Of a stretch of DNA of 16,830 nt, positions 1-7,900 are shown piece after piece; the first letter of the stretch is position 1, and every line of letters starts with the position of its first letter. Both the position numbers and the translations under genes were made by a program. The notes beneath the pieces were generated by a model. It made no database searches. It was not told the origin of the DNA and saw only the letters and a program-made list of their open reading frames with translations. Source of the DNA: CAYZYO01 sp964482585 (GTDB lineage: Bacteria; Bacillota; Syntrophomonadia; Syntrophomonadales; Syntrophomonadaceae); contig CAYZYO010000048.1 in assembly GCA_964482585.1 (NCBI GenBank), forward strand, positions 1 to 16,830, written 5' to 3'.

Positions 1-349
1 CTTTAAAGGAGGCCGCGGTAAAATCATCGGCCGGGCTGATGATATGTTAACTGTTAAAGGAGTTAATGTGTTTGGTGCTGTTCTGTTAGAAAACATCAGA
101 AAAGCAGTAGGAGAAAAAGTAACCGGGCATATGTTTATAATTAGGGAATCATCCAGTCCGAAGATTACAGATCTGAAAGTTATTGCTGAATACGCACCTG
201 GACAGGAAGGTAATCTTGAACAATTGCAGAAGGAAATATCAAATTACTGCAAAGCACATGTTCGCTGCAATCCAACAATTGAATGGGCAGAACCTGAAAC
301 CCTGCCAAGGTATGCTAGAAAAACTCCGGTTATGATGAAACGCTACTAA
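1..349 (+). CDS. PaaK-like acyl-CoA ligase, C-terminal end (partial)
   Basis: The gene enters from the left edge; the reading frame begins at base 2 and stops at TAA 347-349, leaving about 115 residues. The visible part opens with GKIIGRADDMLTVKGVNVF, the hinge motif that starts the C-terminal lid domain of phenylacetate-CoA ligase-type AMP-forming enzymes. The rest fits that small alpha/beta lid domain, and the conserved lysine region near the C-terminus reads RYARKTPVMMKRY. Such enzymes activate an aryl or acyl carboxylate with ATP and load it onto CoA. The family is clear, but the substrate-binding part lies outside the window, so phenylacetate specificity cannot be judged. In clostridia these genes often lie beside indolepyruvate oxidoreductase genes; that neighbourhood is not visible here. 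Confidence 0.88.
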   Translation, partial: FKGGRGKIIGRADDMLTVKGVNVFGAVLLENIRKAVGEKVTGHMFIIRESSSPKITDLKVIAEYAPGQEGNLEQLQKEISNYCKAHVRCNPTIEWAEPETLPRYARKTPVMMKRY

Positions 350-379
350 TTATACAATATTTATTTGGAATAATATTAT

Positions 380-411
380 TTAACAGGGGATCTGATCAGA
401 TCCCCTGTTAA
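380..411. terminator. Perfect 32-bp palindrome, probable terminator
   Basis: The two 16-base halves (TTAACAGGGGATCTGA and its exact reverse complement) meet at 395/396 with no spacer. As RNA this is a strong hairpin with a tight loop, 31 bases after the ligase stop codon. No clear T-run follows on the plus strand (TATAGAATT), so it is not a textbook intrinsic terminator. Its position between two genes still makes termination the best reading; a dimeric operator is the alternative. Confidence 0.6.
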
Positions 412-477
412 TATAGAATTCAGCATAATGCTTTTTTTATATCATTAGCCAGATCTTTTAGCGCTTTCATTGCTGTG

Positions 478-506
478 TTTGCAGTGGATTCAATTATGCA
501 ATTCTC
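478..506 (+). repeat. Solo end of the MITE-like repeat family
   Basis: The stretch TTTGCAGTGGATTCAATTAT followed by GCAATTCTC matches the outer arm seen at 1996-2028, 12571-12602 and, inverted, 4297-4343. No palindromic core or opposite arm is recognisable here, so this is a decayed or solo copy. It lies about 85 bases upstream of the radical SAM gene. Confidence 0.55.
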
Positions 507-589
507 AATATTTAATGATATTTATATCCAAGAATATTTTTAGTCAGACTGATAAAAATATAAATAAAATAAGATTATAGAGGATAAGT

Positions 590-1600
590 GTGAAACAATT
601 TATTCCAACCAAAGTGTTTTATGAAGCTGAAGTATTAGATTATGAAATGGGAATAGGCCTCCTTGATAAGTATTCTGCAAAAGGAATCCAAACTATTGAA
701 ATAAAGAATCACAACAAAATACCTATATTAAGAGACCTACCTGATAGTGAGTTTTTGAAAATGAAAAGATATTTAATTCTGGGGGTAAGAAAAACCCTGC
801 GGCTAATTCCTAATAACCGTTCTGCTGATTATATTGTGCCGTTTACTTCCAGTGGCTGTACGGCTATGTGTTTATACTGCTACCTGCTTTGTACCTTTTT
901 TAAAGGGTCATATCTAAGAATATTTGTTAACCGGGAAGCAATGATAAATATGATTCGCAAAAAAGCCAACCAGTTAAACGATAATACGATTTTTGAATTA
1001 GGGAGTAATAGTGATATGGTACTGGAAAATACTATAACCGGTAATCTTAATTGGGCTATAGAAGAATTTGCCGGGATAAAAAAAGCTACTGCAACCCTGG
1101 CAACCAAGTTTTCCATGGTTGATGATCTCTTGAACCTGGATCACAATGGGCATACCCAAATAAGGATAAGTGTAAACCCCAATTACCTGATAAAGAAAGT
1201 TGAAATAGGAACCTCAAGTCTTATGGAGCGTATTGAAGCTGCTAATAAGTTATTTACAGCAGGTTACCGGGTAGGTCTTAACATTGCTCCAATAATATTA
1301 ATAGAAGAATGGCAGACTATGTATACAGAGCTTTTTAAAACTCTTAAGCAAGAGCTTAAGAGCGAATTGAAAAAGCAGTTATTTCTGGAGATTATTTTTA
1401 TGACTTATGGATACGCTAACCAGACAATAAATAGTGCTGCTTTACCTGGAACACTTGAAATCTTTGACCGTGAACTGATGAAACCTAAAGGCAGGGGCAA
1501 ATATTGCTATAAACCAGATGTAATACGCGAAGCTAAAGATTTTGTTATAGGTTTAATTAACCGGTATCTTCCATATGCTTCAATAAGTTATATTGTATAA
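590..1600 (+). CDS. splB: Spore photoproduct lyase-family radical SAM protein
   Basis: The 336-residue length is usual for spore photoproduct lyase, which in germinating spores uses S-adenosylmethionine and a [4Fe-4S] cluster to split the thymine dimer of UV-damaged spore DNA. The cluster motif is C90-x3-C94-x2-C97, in the context GCTAMCLYCYL, so both tyrosines flanking the last cysteine (Y96, Y98) are present. Other family landmarks are the segment FVNREA, a TKFSMVDDLL segment with the family lysine, RISVNPNYLI, GTSSLMERIEAA, AGYRVGLNIAPI and a C-terminal GRGKYCY. The start is GTG at 590, preceded by AGAGG at 579-583. Odd point: the segment that in characterised enzymes reads FEAACTSD reads FELGSNSD, so the hydrogen-donor Cys (141 in B. 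subtilis) is Ser139. The protein may therefore be an SPL-like paralogue rather than a normal lyase. It stands alone, with no splA visible. Confidence 0.8.
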   Translation: MKQFIPTKVFYEAEVLDYEMGIGLLDKYSAKGIQTIEIKNHNKIPILRDLPDSEFLKMKRYLILGVRKTLRLIPNNRSADYIVPFTSSGCTAMCLYCYLLCTFFKGSYLRIFVNREAMINMIRKKANQLNDNTIFELGSNSDMVLENTITGNLNWAIEEFAGIKKATATLATKFSMVDDLLNLDHNGHTQIRISVNPNYLIKKVEIGTSSLMERIEAANKLFTAGYRVGLNIAPIILIEEWQTMYTELFKTLKQELKSELKKQLFLEIIFMTYGYANQTINSAALPGTLEIFDRELMKPKGRGKYCYKPDVIREAKDFVIGLINRYLPYASISYIV

Positions 1601-1702
1601 ATGACATTTTATAGGATATAAAACTAATTCCTCTTCCCTAAAAGCCTAACCCCCAATTCCGCTTATAGTAGAATATAACTTAAAATAATTAGGACCGAAA
1701 AC

Positions 1703-1771
1703 ATGGCCAGCGAAAGAACAGGGGGCGCAGTTATCTTCAACAACGAGTATTCCATTTCTTATCCCTCATAA
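1703..1771 (+). pseudogene. Possible relic of a Nudix hydrolase N-terminus
   Basis: The ATG at 1703 follows AGGA at 1691-1694 and encodes MASERTGGAVIFNNEYSISY then PS and a stop. The segment SERTGGAVIFN resembles the first strand of Ap4A-type Nudix hydrolases, which commonly begin with a few polar residues and then GAVVF. No Nudix box follows in any forward frame I checked, so if the likeness is real the gene is a remnant. The match is only about ten residues and could be chance. Confidence 0.22.
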
Positions 1772-1839
1772 AACCATCAGGTTTTGGAAAGTCTATCCCT
1801 AATATTAACCCAGCTAAATATTAATTATATTTACTGTAA

Positions 1840-2028
1840 TAGTATTTTGTCATAAAATTAAATATAATATTAATTCCACTGCCAAAAGTAGTATTTATAC
1901 ATTATATACTGTAGAGGATTATTCAGTCTCCCTATATTTTGTTATTATCTGGCTAGCAGGAGACTGAAGTCTGCTTTACTATACAAGAATTAGGTTTTTT
2001 TGCAGTCAAATCAATTATGTAAATAATC
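1840..2028. repeat. MITE-like element, copy A (about 190 bp)
   Basis: The left arm (about 1840-1888) contains ATTCCACTGCCAAAA, the reverse complement of the right-arm core TTTTGCAGTGGAAT. The centre (about 1904-1980) has imperfect inverted arms TATACTGTAGAGG...CAGTCTCC and GGAGACTGAAGTCTGC with the loop segment TTATCTGGCTAGC. The right arm (1981-2028) reads ATACAAGAATTAGG, then TTTTTTTGCAGT and TCAATTATG. Order and sequence match copies B (4297-4481) and C (12478-12602). No open reading frame is inside, so it could only move with help from a transposase elsewhere. Confidence 0.65.
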
Positions 2029-2105
2029 AATTGATAATTTACAGAATAATTATTTTATACCATTAGAACTCTTGGCATCCCGGGGCGAAATAACATGGTT
2101 AGTTT

Positions 2106-2142
2106 TTGAATTAGGCAAAACTCTTAATTAATAATCTATAAT
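2106..2142 (+). promoter_or_regulatory. Possible degV promoter region in a repeat-end sequence
   Basis: TTGAAT at 2106-2111 could be a -35 element, with TAATAA at 2129-2134 as a poor -10 at 17 bp. TATAAT at 2137-2142 is a better hexamer but lies only 7 bases from the ribosome binding site. The first part, GAATTAGGCAAAACTCT, resembles the outer end of the repeat family (GAATTATGCAAAACTCT). The promoter assignment is weak. Confidence 0.3.
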
Positions 2143-2160
2143 TGCACCAGGAGGGTTAAA

Positions 2161-3009
2161 ATGACAATAAAGATTGTAACCGACAGCACTTCCTATATAG
2201 ACAGTAATACGCAAAAAGAACTGGATATAAAGACTGTTCATTTAAGTGTTCATTTCCCGGATGAATCATTCGACGAGACGAGGGTTCCCTATAATTATTT
2301 CTATAATAAAATTGAAAATGATAATGTCATCCCTACCTCTTCTCAACCTTCAGTAGGTCAAATCTATAATGTATTTAAAGAAATTGTTGAACGCGGTGAA
2401 GAAGTTCTCGGAATTTTTATATCCTCAAAAATGAGTGGTACCTATAATTGTGCCTTAAATGCCAAGGAGATAATAACCAATAAATATCCATATGCCCGTA
2501 TTGAGATTATTGACTCTAAAACTAATTGTATGGCCATGGGTATTCAAGTAATTGAAGCGGCTATAGCCGCAAAAGCCGGTAAAAAAATGGATGAAATAAC
2601 AGAAACTGTCCATAATATTATGGACAAAATACATTTCTATTTTGTTCCGGATTCTCTTAAATATTTAATTAAAGGTGGAAGAATCGGCGGAGCTTCAGCT
2701 CTAATTGGATCTTTACTGCAGATTAGACCTATTCTCTATGTTAACGATGGTATGACAGATGTATTAGATAGAGTAAGGGGTACACGTTCAGCTTTAAAAC
2801 GCATGTTAACCCTTCTTAATAAAGAACAAAAGTATGGCTTGAAACACCTGTTTGTTCACCACATTAATGCCGATAAAAAAGGAATGGAACTTGCTGAAGC
2901 TCTCAGCCAACAGTATAATAGAAAGGTTTTATCTTTGCCTATCGGTCCAGTAATAGGCCTACATGTAGGCCCTGGAACTATTGGTATCGTATTTTGTACT
3001 GAAAACTGA
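2161..3009 (+). CDS. DegV family fatty-acid-binding protein
   Basis: This 282-residue protein matches DegV proteins over its whole length: KIVTDSTSYI at the N-terminus, the IPTSSQPSVGQIYNVF segment that forms the lipid-headgroup site, ISSKMSGTYN, a KGGRIGG loop before LLQIRPIL, and the C-terminal GPVIGLHVGPGTIGIVF. DegV/FakB proteins hold a fatty acid in the cytosol and, where FakA is present, present it for phosphorylation and entry into phospholipid synthesis. No fakA-like gene is in the window, so the partner is unknown. The start is well supported: AGGAGGG at 2149-2155 lies 5 bases before the ATG. It is monocistronic and faces gap, with a shared hairpin between them. Confidence 0.93.
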   Translation: MTIKIVTDSTSYIDSNTQKELDIKTVHLSVHFPDESFDETRVPYNYFYNKIENDNVIPTSSQPSVGQIYNVFKEIVERGEEVLGIFISSKMSGTYNCALNAKEIITNKYPYARIEIIDSKTNCMAMGIQVIEAAIAAKAGKKMDEITETVHNIMDKIHFYFVPDSLKYLIKGGRIGGASALIGSLLQIRPILYVNDGMTDVLDRVRGTRSALKRMLTLLNKEQKYGLKHLFVHHINADKKGMELAEALSQQYNRKVLSLPIGPVIGLHVGPGTIGIVFCTEN

Positions 3010-3054
3010 CCTTGCCCAGGCTGCCTGATAAACAGCGGCCCTCTCATATACATA

Positions 3055-3090
3055 CGCAATATACGACATTTTCAAAGTTTATATATTGCG
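3055..3090. other. Inverted repeat downstream of degV
   Basis: CGCAATATA (3055-3063) and TATATTGCG (3082-3090) form a perfect 9-bp stem with an 18-base loop. Inside the loop TCAAAGTTT can pair instead with AAACTTTGA near 3109-3117, so two folds compete. There is no T-run. It may be a weak terminator, an RNA stabiliser or chance. Confidence 0.3.
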
Positions 3091-3205
3091 CCGCATAGTA
3101 ATCCATCAAACTTTGATATCCAAGTCGTTTAAAACTCTGGTTGCATAAAGCTATTGATAATATTATACGTTAGCAGCCTTTTGGCTATAACAAGCACACC
3201 AATAG

Positions 3206-3234
3206 AATAGCCCCGCCATAAAAGCAGGGCTATT
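3206..3234. terminator. Hairpin between convergent degV and gap
   Basis: AATAGCCCCGC (3206-3216) and GCAGGGCTATT (3224-3234) form an 11-bp stem with one G-U-type mismatch and a 7-base loop. It lies 16 bases past the gap stop codon and about 200 bases past degV, so it can serve both directions. Only a short TTT follows on the plus strand. Confidence 0.65.
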
Positions 3235-3250
3235 TCCTCAGAAAAAGTAT

Positions 3251-4279
3251 TTAGGACACCTGATACAATTTAGCAAATTGTTCACCCATATAGACCGCCA
3301 GGTCAATTACCCGCAATGCATAGCCCCATTCGTTATCATACCAGGCAATTACTTTGACCATTCTATCTCCTATTGTTTTTGTCAAAAGCCCATCCACAAT
3401 TGCAGAGTGGCGGCTGCCAATATAATCTGTAGATACCAGGGGTTCTTCGGTATATTTTAAAACTCCTTTTAGGTAAGACTCGCTGGCAGTATGCAGTTTA
3501 TGATTTACCAGTTCCGCAGTTAATGGTAAATCCGTCTCTACTGTAAGATCTATCAGGGATACATTAGGAGTTGGTACCCGAATAGCCATTCCATCGAGTT
3601 TACCTTGAAGCTCTGGAAGCACCAGCCCCAATGCTGAAGCAGCTCCAGTAGTAGTTGGAACTATAGACATGGAAGCTGCCCTGGCTCGCCTTAAGTCTTT
3701 ATGACTACCATCTAGAATACGCTGATCCTGCGTATAAGAATGAATGGTAGTCATTAATCCTTTGATTATTCCAAATTCCTCCGATAAAACCCGGGCTACT
3801 GGTGCGAGACAGTTAGTAGTACAAGAAGCACTGGAAACTATATGATGTTTATCAACCTGGTATCCTTCGTGGTTAACTCCCATAACAACAGTAAAATCTA
3901 ACCCCCCCTTACCTGGAGCAGTAATAATCACTTTGCGAGCTCCTGATTGGAGATGTAGTTCTGCCTCTTCTCTAGCCCTAAATTTTCCAGTACTTTCAAT
4001 TACTATATCAACATCTAGTTTTCCCCATGGTAAATTCCGGGGGTTTCTTTCAGAAAAATATCTAATGGTTTGGCCATTAACGATAATATTCCCTTCTTTA
4101 GTCGAAACGGTACCAGGGTAAACCCCGTGAACGGAATCATATTTTATGAGATGAGCAGATGTTTTAATATCCCCAGGACTATTTATGGCGACCAGTTCCA
4201 CTTCATTTCTTGCTACTGCTTCCCGGGTGAGCAGTCTGCCTATTCGTCCAAAACCATTAACAGCAATCCTTATTGACAT
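3251..4279 (-). CDS. gap: Glyceraldehyde-3-phosphate dehydrogenase, GapB-like
   Basis: The 342-residue protein is a complete phosphorylating GAPDH, which interconverts glyceraldehyde 3-phosphate and 1,3-bisphosphoglycerate in the cytosol. The Rossmann motif is NGFGRIGR (8-15), the catalytic cysteine is Cys153 in SASCTTNCLAP, and the catalytic histidine is His180 in TTIHSYTQDQ. After the second strand, NAD-specific enzymes usually read N-D-L; here it is N33-S34-P35, so the Asp that binds the adenosine ribose is missing. Together with APGKGG at 121-126 this recalls B. subtilis GapB, an NADP-preferring gluconeogenic form; I infer relaxed or NADP specificity but cannot show it. It is not next to pgk or tpi. 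The start ATG (4277-4279) has AGGAGA at 4294-4289 on the same strand, with a 9-base spacing. Confidence 0.95.
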   Translation of the reverse strand: MSIRIAVNGFGRIGRLLTREAVARNEVELVAINSPGDIKTSAHLIKYDSVHGVYPGTVSTKEGNIIVNGQTIRYFSERNPRNLPWGKLDVDIVIESTGKFRAREEAELHLQSGARKVIITAPGKGGLDFTVVMGVNHEGYQVDKHHIVSSASCTTNCLAPVARVLSEEFGIIKGLMTTIHSYTQDQRILDGSHKDLRRARAASMSIVPTTTGAASALGLVLPELQGKLDGMAIRVPTPNVSLIDLTVETDLPLTAELVNHKLHTASESYLKGVLKYTEEPLVSTDYIGSRHSAIVDGLLTKTIGDRMVKVIAWYDNEWGYALRVIDLAVYMGEQFAKLYQVS

Positions 4280-4296
4280 ATGTATACATCTCCTAT

Positions 4297-4481
4297 TCTA
4301 ATTTTGCAAAATATTATACTATTCCACTGCAAAATACATTACTACTAGCCTCCCCATAAATATACTGTCAGTATCTGGTTAGCCGGAGAATAAAGTCTCC
4401 TCTATAGATATAAGAGACATAAGATCTATAGATATAAGCATTAAGGTTTTTGCAGTAGACTCAATATTAAATACATTCTGA
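4297..4481. repeat. MITE-like element, copy B (about 185 bp)
   Basis: The left arm contains TTTTGCAAAATATTATAC and ATTCCACTGCAAAA; the core reads TATCTGGTTAGCCGGAGA then ATAAAGTCTCC; the right arm reads ATTAAGGTTTTTGCAGT and ends near 4481. This is the same order as copy A. Between core and right arm, TCTATAGATATAAG occurs twice (4401-4414 and 4425-4438), a small internal duplication not seen in the other copies. Confidence 0.6.
4313..4318 (-). promoter_or_regulatory. Probable -10 hexamer of gap
   Basis: Read on the minus strand, TATAAT ends 33 bases upstream of the gap start codon. No good -35 is seen at 16-18 bp upstream. The hexamer lies inside repeat copy B, whose edge is only a few bases from the gap ribosome binding site. 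Confidence 0.45.
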
Positions 4482-4485
4482 GATT

Positions 4486-4501
4486 ATTATGCTAGCATAA
4501 T
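4486..4501. repeat. 16-bp perfect palindrome
   Basis: ATTATGCTAGCATAAT is its own reverse complement and lies directly outside the right end of copy B. It could be an operator, or two repeat ends fused head to head, since ATTATGC also begins the repeat terminus. Function unknown. Confidence 0.4.
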
Positions 4502-4696
4502 CACTGTTATTATATATATATTATATCACATTAATTATATTTGTTATTATTATGATTTTATTTCCAAAAAAATATCTTAATTGGGATAATAAAATTTGTT
4601 TTATTGGTAAATAATGATACTTTTTCAATAATTTACATATACATATCTCTTGTTTTGTAATTGATGCTAATATTTTAATGCTGCAGTTATCCTTAA

Positions 4697-4798
4697 TTCT
4701 TATATTGTACCGTATCTTATACTGTAGAGGCGACTTCAGTCGCCGGCCAGCCGCAATTCAGGGTTCAGGGCGGCGACTCAAGTCGCCTCTACGGTATA
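4697..4798. repeat. Nested-palindrome element G
   Basis: The arms at 4724-4744 (GTAGAGGCGACTTCAGTCGC plus C) and 4772-4792 are inverted copies of each other with one mismatch, and each arm is itself nearly palindromic. The inverted pairing extends outward to 4718 and 4798 with one more mismatch. The stretch from 4697 to 4792 recurs with few changes at 15515-15611, so it is a dispersed repeat and not just a local hairpin. It lies upstream of the GT-GH130 gene. Confidence 0.8.
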
Positions 4799-4987
4799 TA
4801 ATGTATAAATACTACTTTGCGCAGTGAAGCAAACACTTATTATAAAAATTTCCAATTATGCAGCATCCGATCTATAAAGTATGCCAACCGGTTTAAAGAT
4901 AAATGGATTTTTCAGGTAACTTTTTCCTATATATCTAGTATAATACTTCTTATAGGAACATTAGAAACTGCAGAAAGAGGTGAGATT

Positions 4988-7900
4988 ATGCAGTTAAATA
5001 ATGCATTGTGTAGTGAGAAGGAGGAAAATAATATTCTTTTTGAGCAGATTTTGCAAGAAGCTTTGCAGGATTTGAGTGAAATTAACGATGTTGATTTAGT
5101 GATAGGAATTCCATTTTATAATGAAAAGGCTACTCTGCCTGGTATATTAAAGACTATTGAAAAATCTTTAATAAACCTTAAGTATTATAAGAAACCACTC
5201 GTGTTATGTGTAGGAGATCCCGAAGGTGTTGAAGTTATCGAACTTATTAAGCAAATGGATTTAAGTTTTATCCATTACGAATTCCTTATGCAAGCAGGTT
5301 GTAATGGAAGAGGTTCAAGTATACAAGCAATGATGGAAATAGCTAATATTATAACTGCGGATTTGGTAATTTTTGCAGCTGATCTTGCCCGGGAAAAAAA
5401 TAGAGGATTAAAACCGGATTGGATAACCCGGATAATAGAACCTCTCCAGCAAAAATACGATTTTGTATTAACAACCTACCGGCAGCATTACTTTGAGGAT
5501 GTTATTACCAGTTTCCTGGTAGCACCATTACTGGAACAGTTTTATGGTTACAAGATAGAGGGAGCCATAAGCGGAATCTATGCAATTTCTCACGACCTCA
5601 TTGAAGATTTATGCCTGGAATTTAAGTTTTGGAATGGTATTAACCGTGGATACGGTATTGATCCCTGGATAGTCACCCGTATAATGAAATGGAATAAGGA
5701 CCTGTGTGAAGTAAAATTGGGCAGCAAATTGGAAAGGGTATCCTGGAATAAAGTCAATTATGTTTTTAAGGAACTTGCCCGGGCCTTTTTTGAATGCATA
5801 AAAAGAGATGAAGACCACTGGTTAAATAAACCGGTTGTGATCAAGGTTCCAGATTTACACGGAGGAAAATGGGATGATTTACCGGTTGAAGTCGAGTTTA
5901 ATCCGGGGGACATGATTCTATTCTTTAAACGCCATTATAACCAGTATAAAATGATATTTGAAACAGCGCTAGATCATAATACTTCTTTAGACTTACGTAA
6001 CATTTCTTCAGCTTCCAGTGATGAATTTGACTTTAGCAGCGAAAGCTGGACTAAAATAGTCCTTGCCTTCTGTTTTGAATACTGGTTTTCCGGGGAATTA
6101 AACCGCGATGATATTCTAATTTCTCTAACTTCAGCCTTTAACGCCAGAATAGCCAGTTATATCATGCATATACAGTCATTATATGAACAGTTTAAAGCGA
6201 TAGATCTCGATAATATTAACCATTTCCTGGAGAATGAAGCTGCTGCAGTCAAAAAGGCACAGCGTATAAGTTTTTTAGACTCACACCAAACGTTTTCGTA
6301 TAAATGGGAAAAAAGGCTCATGGAAGTTACCCCGCCATTAACCTTAACCCACTACCTGGAATTTGTTCCTGGAATCCCTATAATATTACCCAAAACTATT
6401 GAAGGGAAACATGGTAAGAAGGTATCATCAGAAGTCGTATTTAACCGCCTGCAAAAACGCTATCAGCAGGCATTTGAAAGTATTATTTATGATTGTCTGC
6501 AGGTACCTGACAATGAAATAGTATCACAGGTAACAAACTTTATGAATCAATTAGAAAAAACCATGGATTCGCTTTTTCCCGGGGATCTACATACCTATGC
6601 CGGGACAGAAGAGGTACTTGAACATATATTTGAACTCTTGCCTCATACCTCCATGTTCTCTGTAAAGGATGAAATATTTAAAGAGATGCTAACCCGTTTC
6701 CCCCCGGTTAATGTTATGATTCCTATGGGCTTTTATAACACCCGTGAACTACTAGAGGAAATGGATGTTAGAAATGCGGTCAGTTTAGCTAATCTTATGG
6801 AAACGAGAAAATATGCAGATAGAACCCTCTTATGGATACTGGATAACCTGCGTCCAGATGGACTGGACGAGGTTGATATTAGATATATTGTTCTTAAACC
6901 AGAAATCCGGGAGATTGCCAGGTCGGTAAACATCTCTAATCTCAATAAAATCACCACCAGAATAGTTACCTCCCCTTTGCATAAAAATATGGGAGGGGCC
7001 TATCCTAAACTCCGCTTCTGTTTATTTATAGCCCGCCACATCATGATAGCCGAAAACTACGCTCATCTCTGGCGAAATTACGCCCGGGAAAGAAAAAACC
7101 TGGGTACCAAAATTCGTTACTCCTTAATAGGGCGTTATGATACTACTGCATTTTCAGCCCACAATATATTTGAAAACCAGCATCACCGCGCTCTGGTGAG
7201 TAAGTTCCGAGATTTAGCAGAAAAAATTGACCGTGCCGGTTTGCATCAAGAAGCCCCGGTGATACGTATGATGTGTGATAGTTATGGCTTAAGCCAGATT
7301 CTCAATGATGGCACATTTGTTCCCTTATCAGCCTGGAGTTGGGCCAGTTATAATTATAAAGGGGGTAAAGGAGTTCCTACTCCTTTATCAAGCCATGTAG
7401 AAGAAAAGTGGTTCAACCAGGATCTGTTAGAAGAAATATATAAGGAACTGGGATATGATGTTTCTGAAATCCAGGTAGGGATTGAACAACTTATAGGCCA
7501 GGGCAGGGCAAGTGAAAATGTATTGGATACCCTTCTGGGTATTAGACCTAAAGACGTAACTGTTGTGGCCCATGAAGCTATCGTTTTTCCCCCGGCCAGG
7601 CCTCTTGTAAGGTATTACGGCAATCCTATTTTAGACCCGGTAAAAGATCACTACTGGGAGAACAAATATGTACTGAATGCAGCTGCATTCCGGCTCAAGG
7701 ACCGGGTATACCTGCTGTACCGTGCCTTTGGAGAAGATGAGATATCCCGGATTGGCCTGGCGGTTACTGATGGCTTTAATGTACTTGAAAGGCTGCCTTA
7801 TCCAATTTTTGTGCCGGGAAATGATGAGGAAAAATGCGGCTGTGAAGATCCCCGGGTAGTCATTATTGATGACGAAATCTATATGATGTATACAGCTTAT

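Larger units (their letters stand above)
1601..2160. other. Repeat-filled spacer upstream of degV
   Basis: This 560-bp gap holds no convincing intact gene. It contains a 23-codon relic-like reading frame (1703-1771), a nearly full-length MITE-like element (about 1840-2028) and a second end-like sequence at 2106-2124 just before degV. The rest is AT-rich sequence in which I see nothing specific. A hairpin terminator for the radical SAM gene is not obvious. Confidence 0.7.
4280..4987. other. Divergent spacer between gap and the GT-GH130 gene
   Basis: This 708-bp region separates two divergently transcribed genes. It contains MITE-like copy B (4297-4481), a 16-bp palindrome (4486-4501), a very AT-rich stretch (about 4500-4680) and the nested-palindrome element G (4697-4798). 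After element G come TATAAT at 4797-4802 and another TATAAT at 4939-4944; neither has a convincing -35, so the promoter of the large gene is not settled. Confidence 0.7.

Noticed and set aside
4817..4987. N-terminal extension of the GT-GH130 protein from TTG 4817
   Set aside because: The frame is open, but TTG 4817 has no ribosome binding site, while ATG 4988 has GAGGTGAG at a good distance and begins a normal-looking N-terminus.
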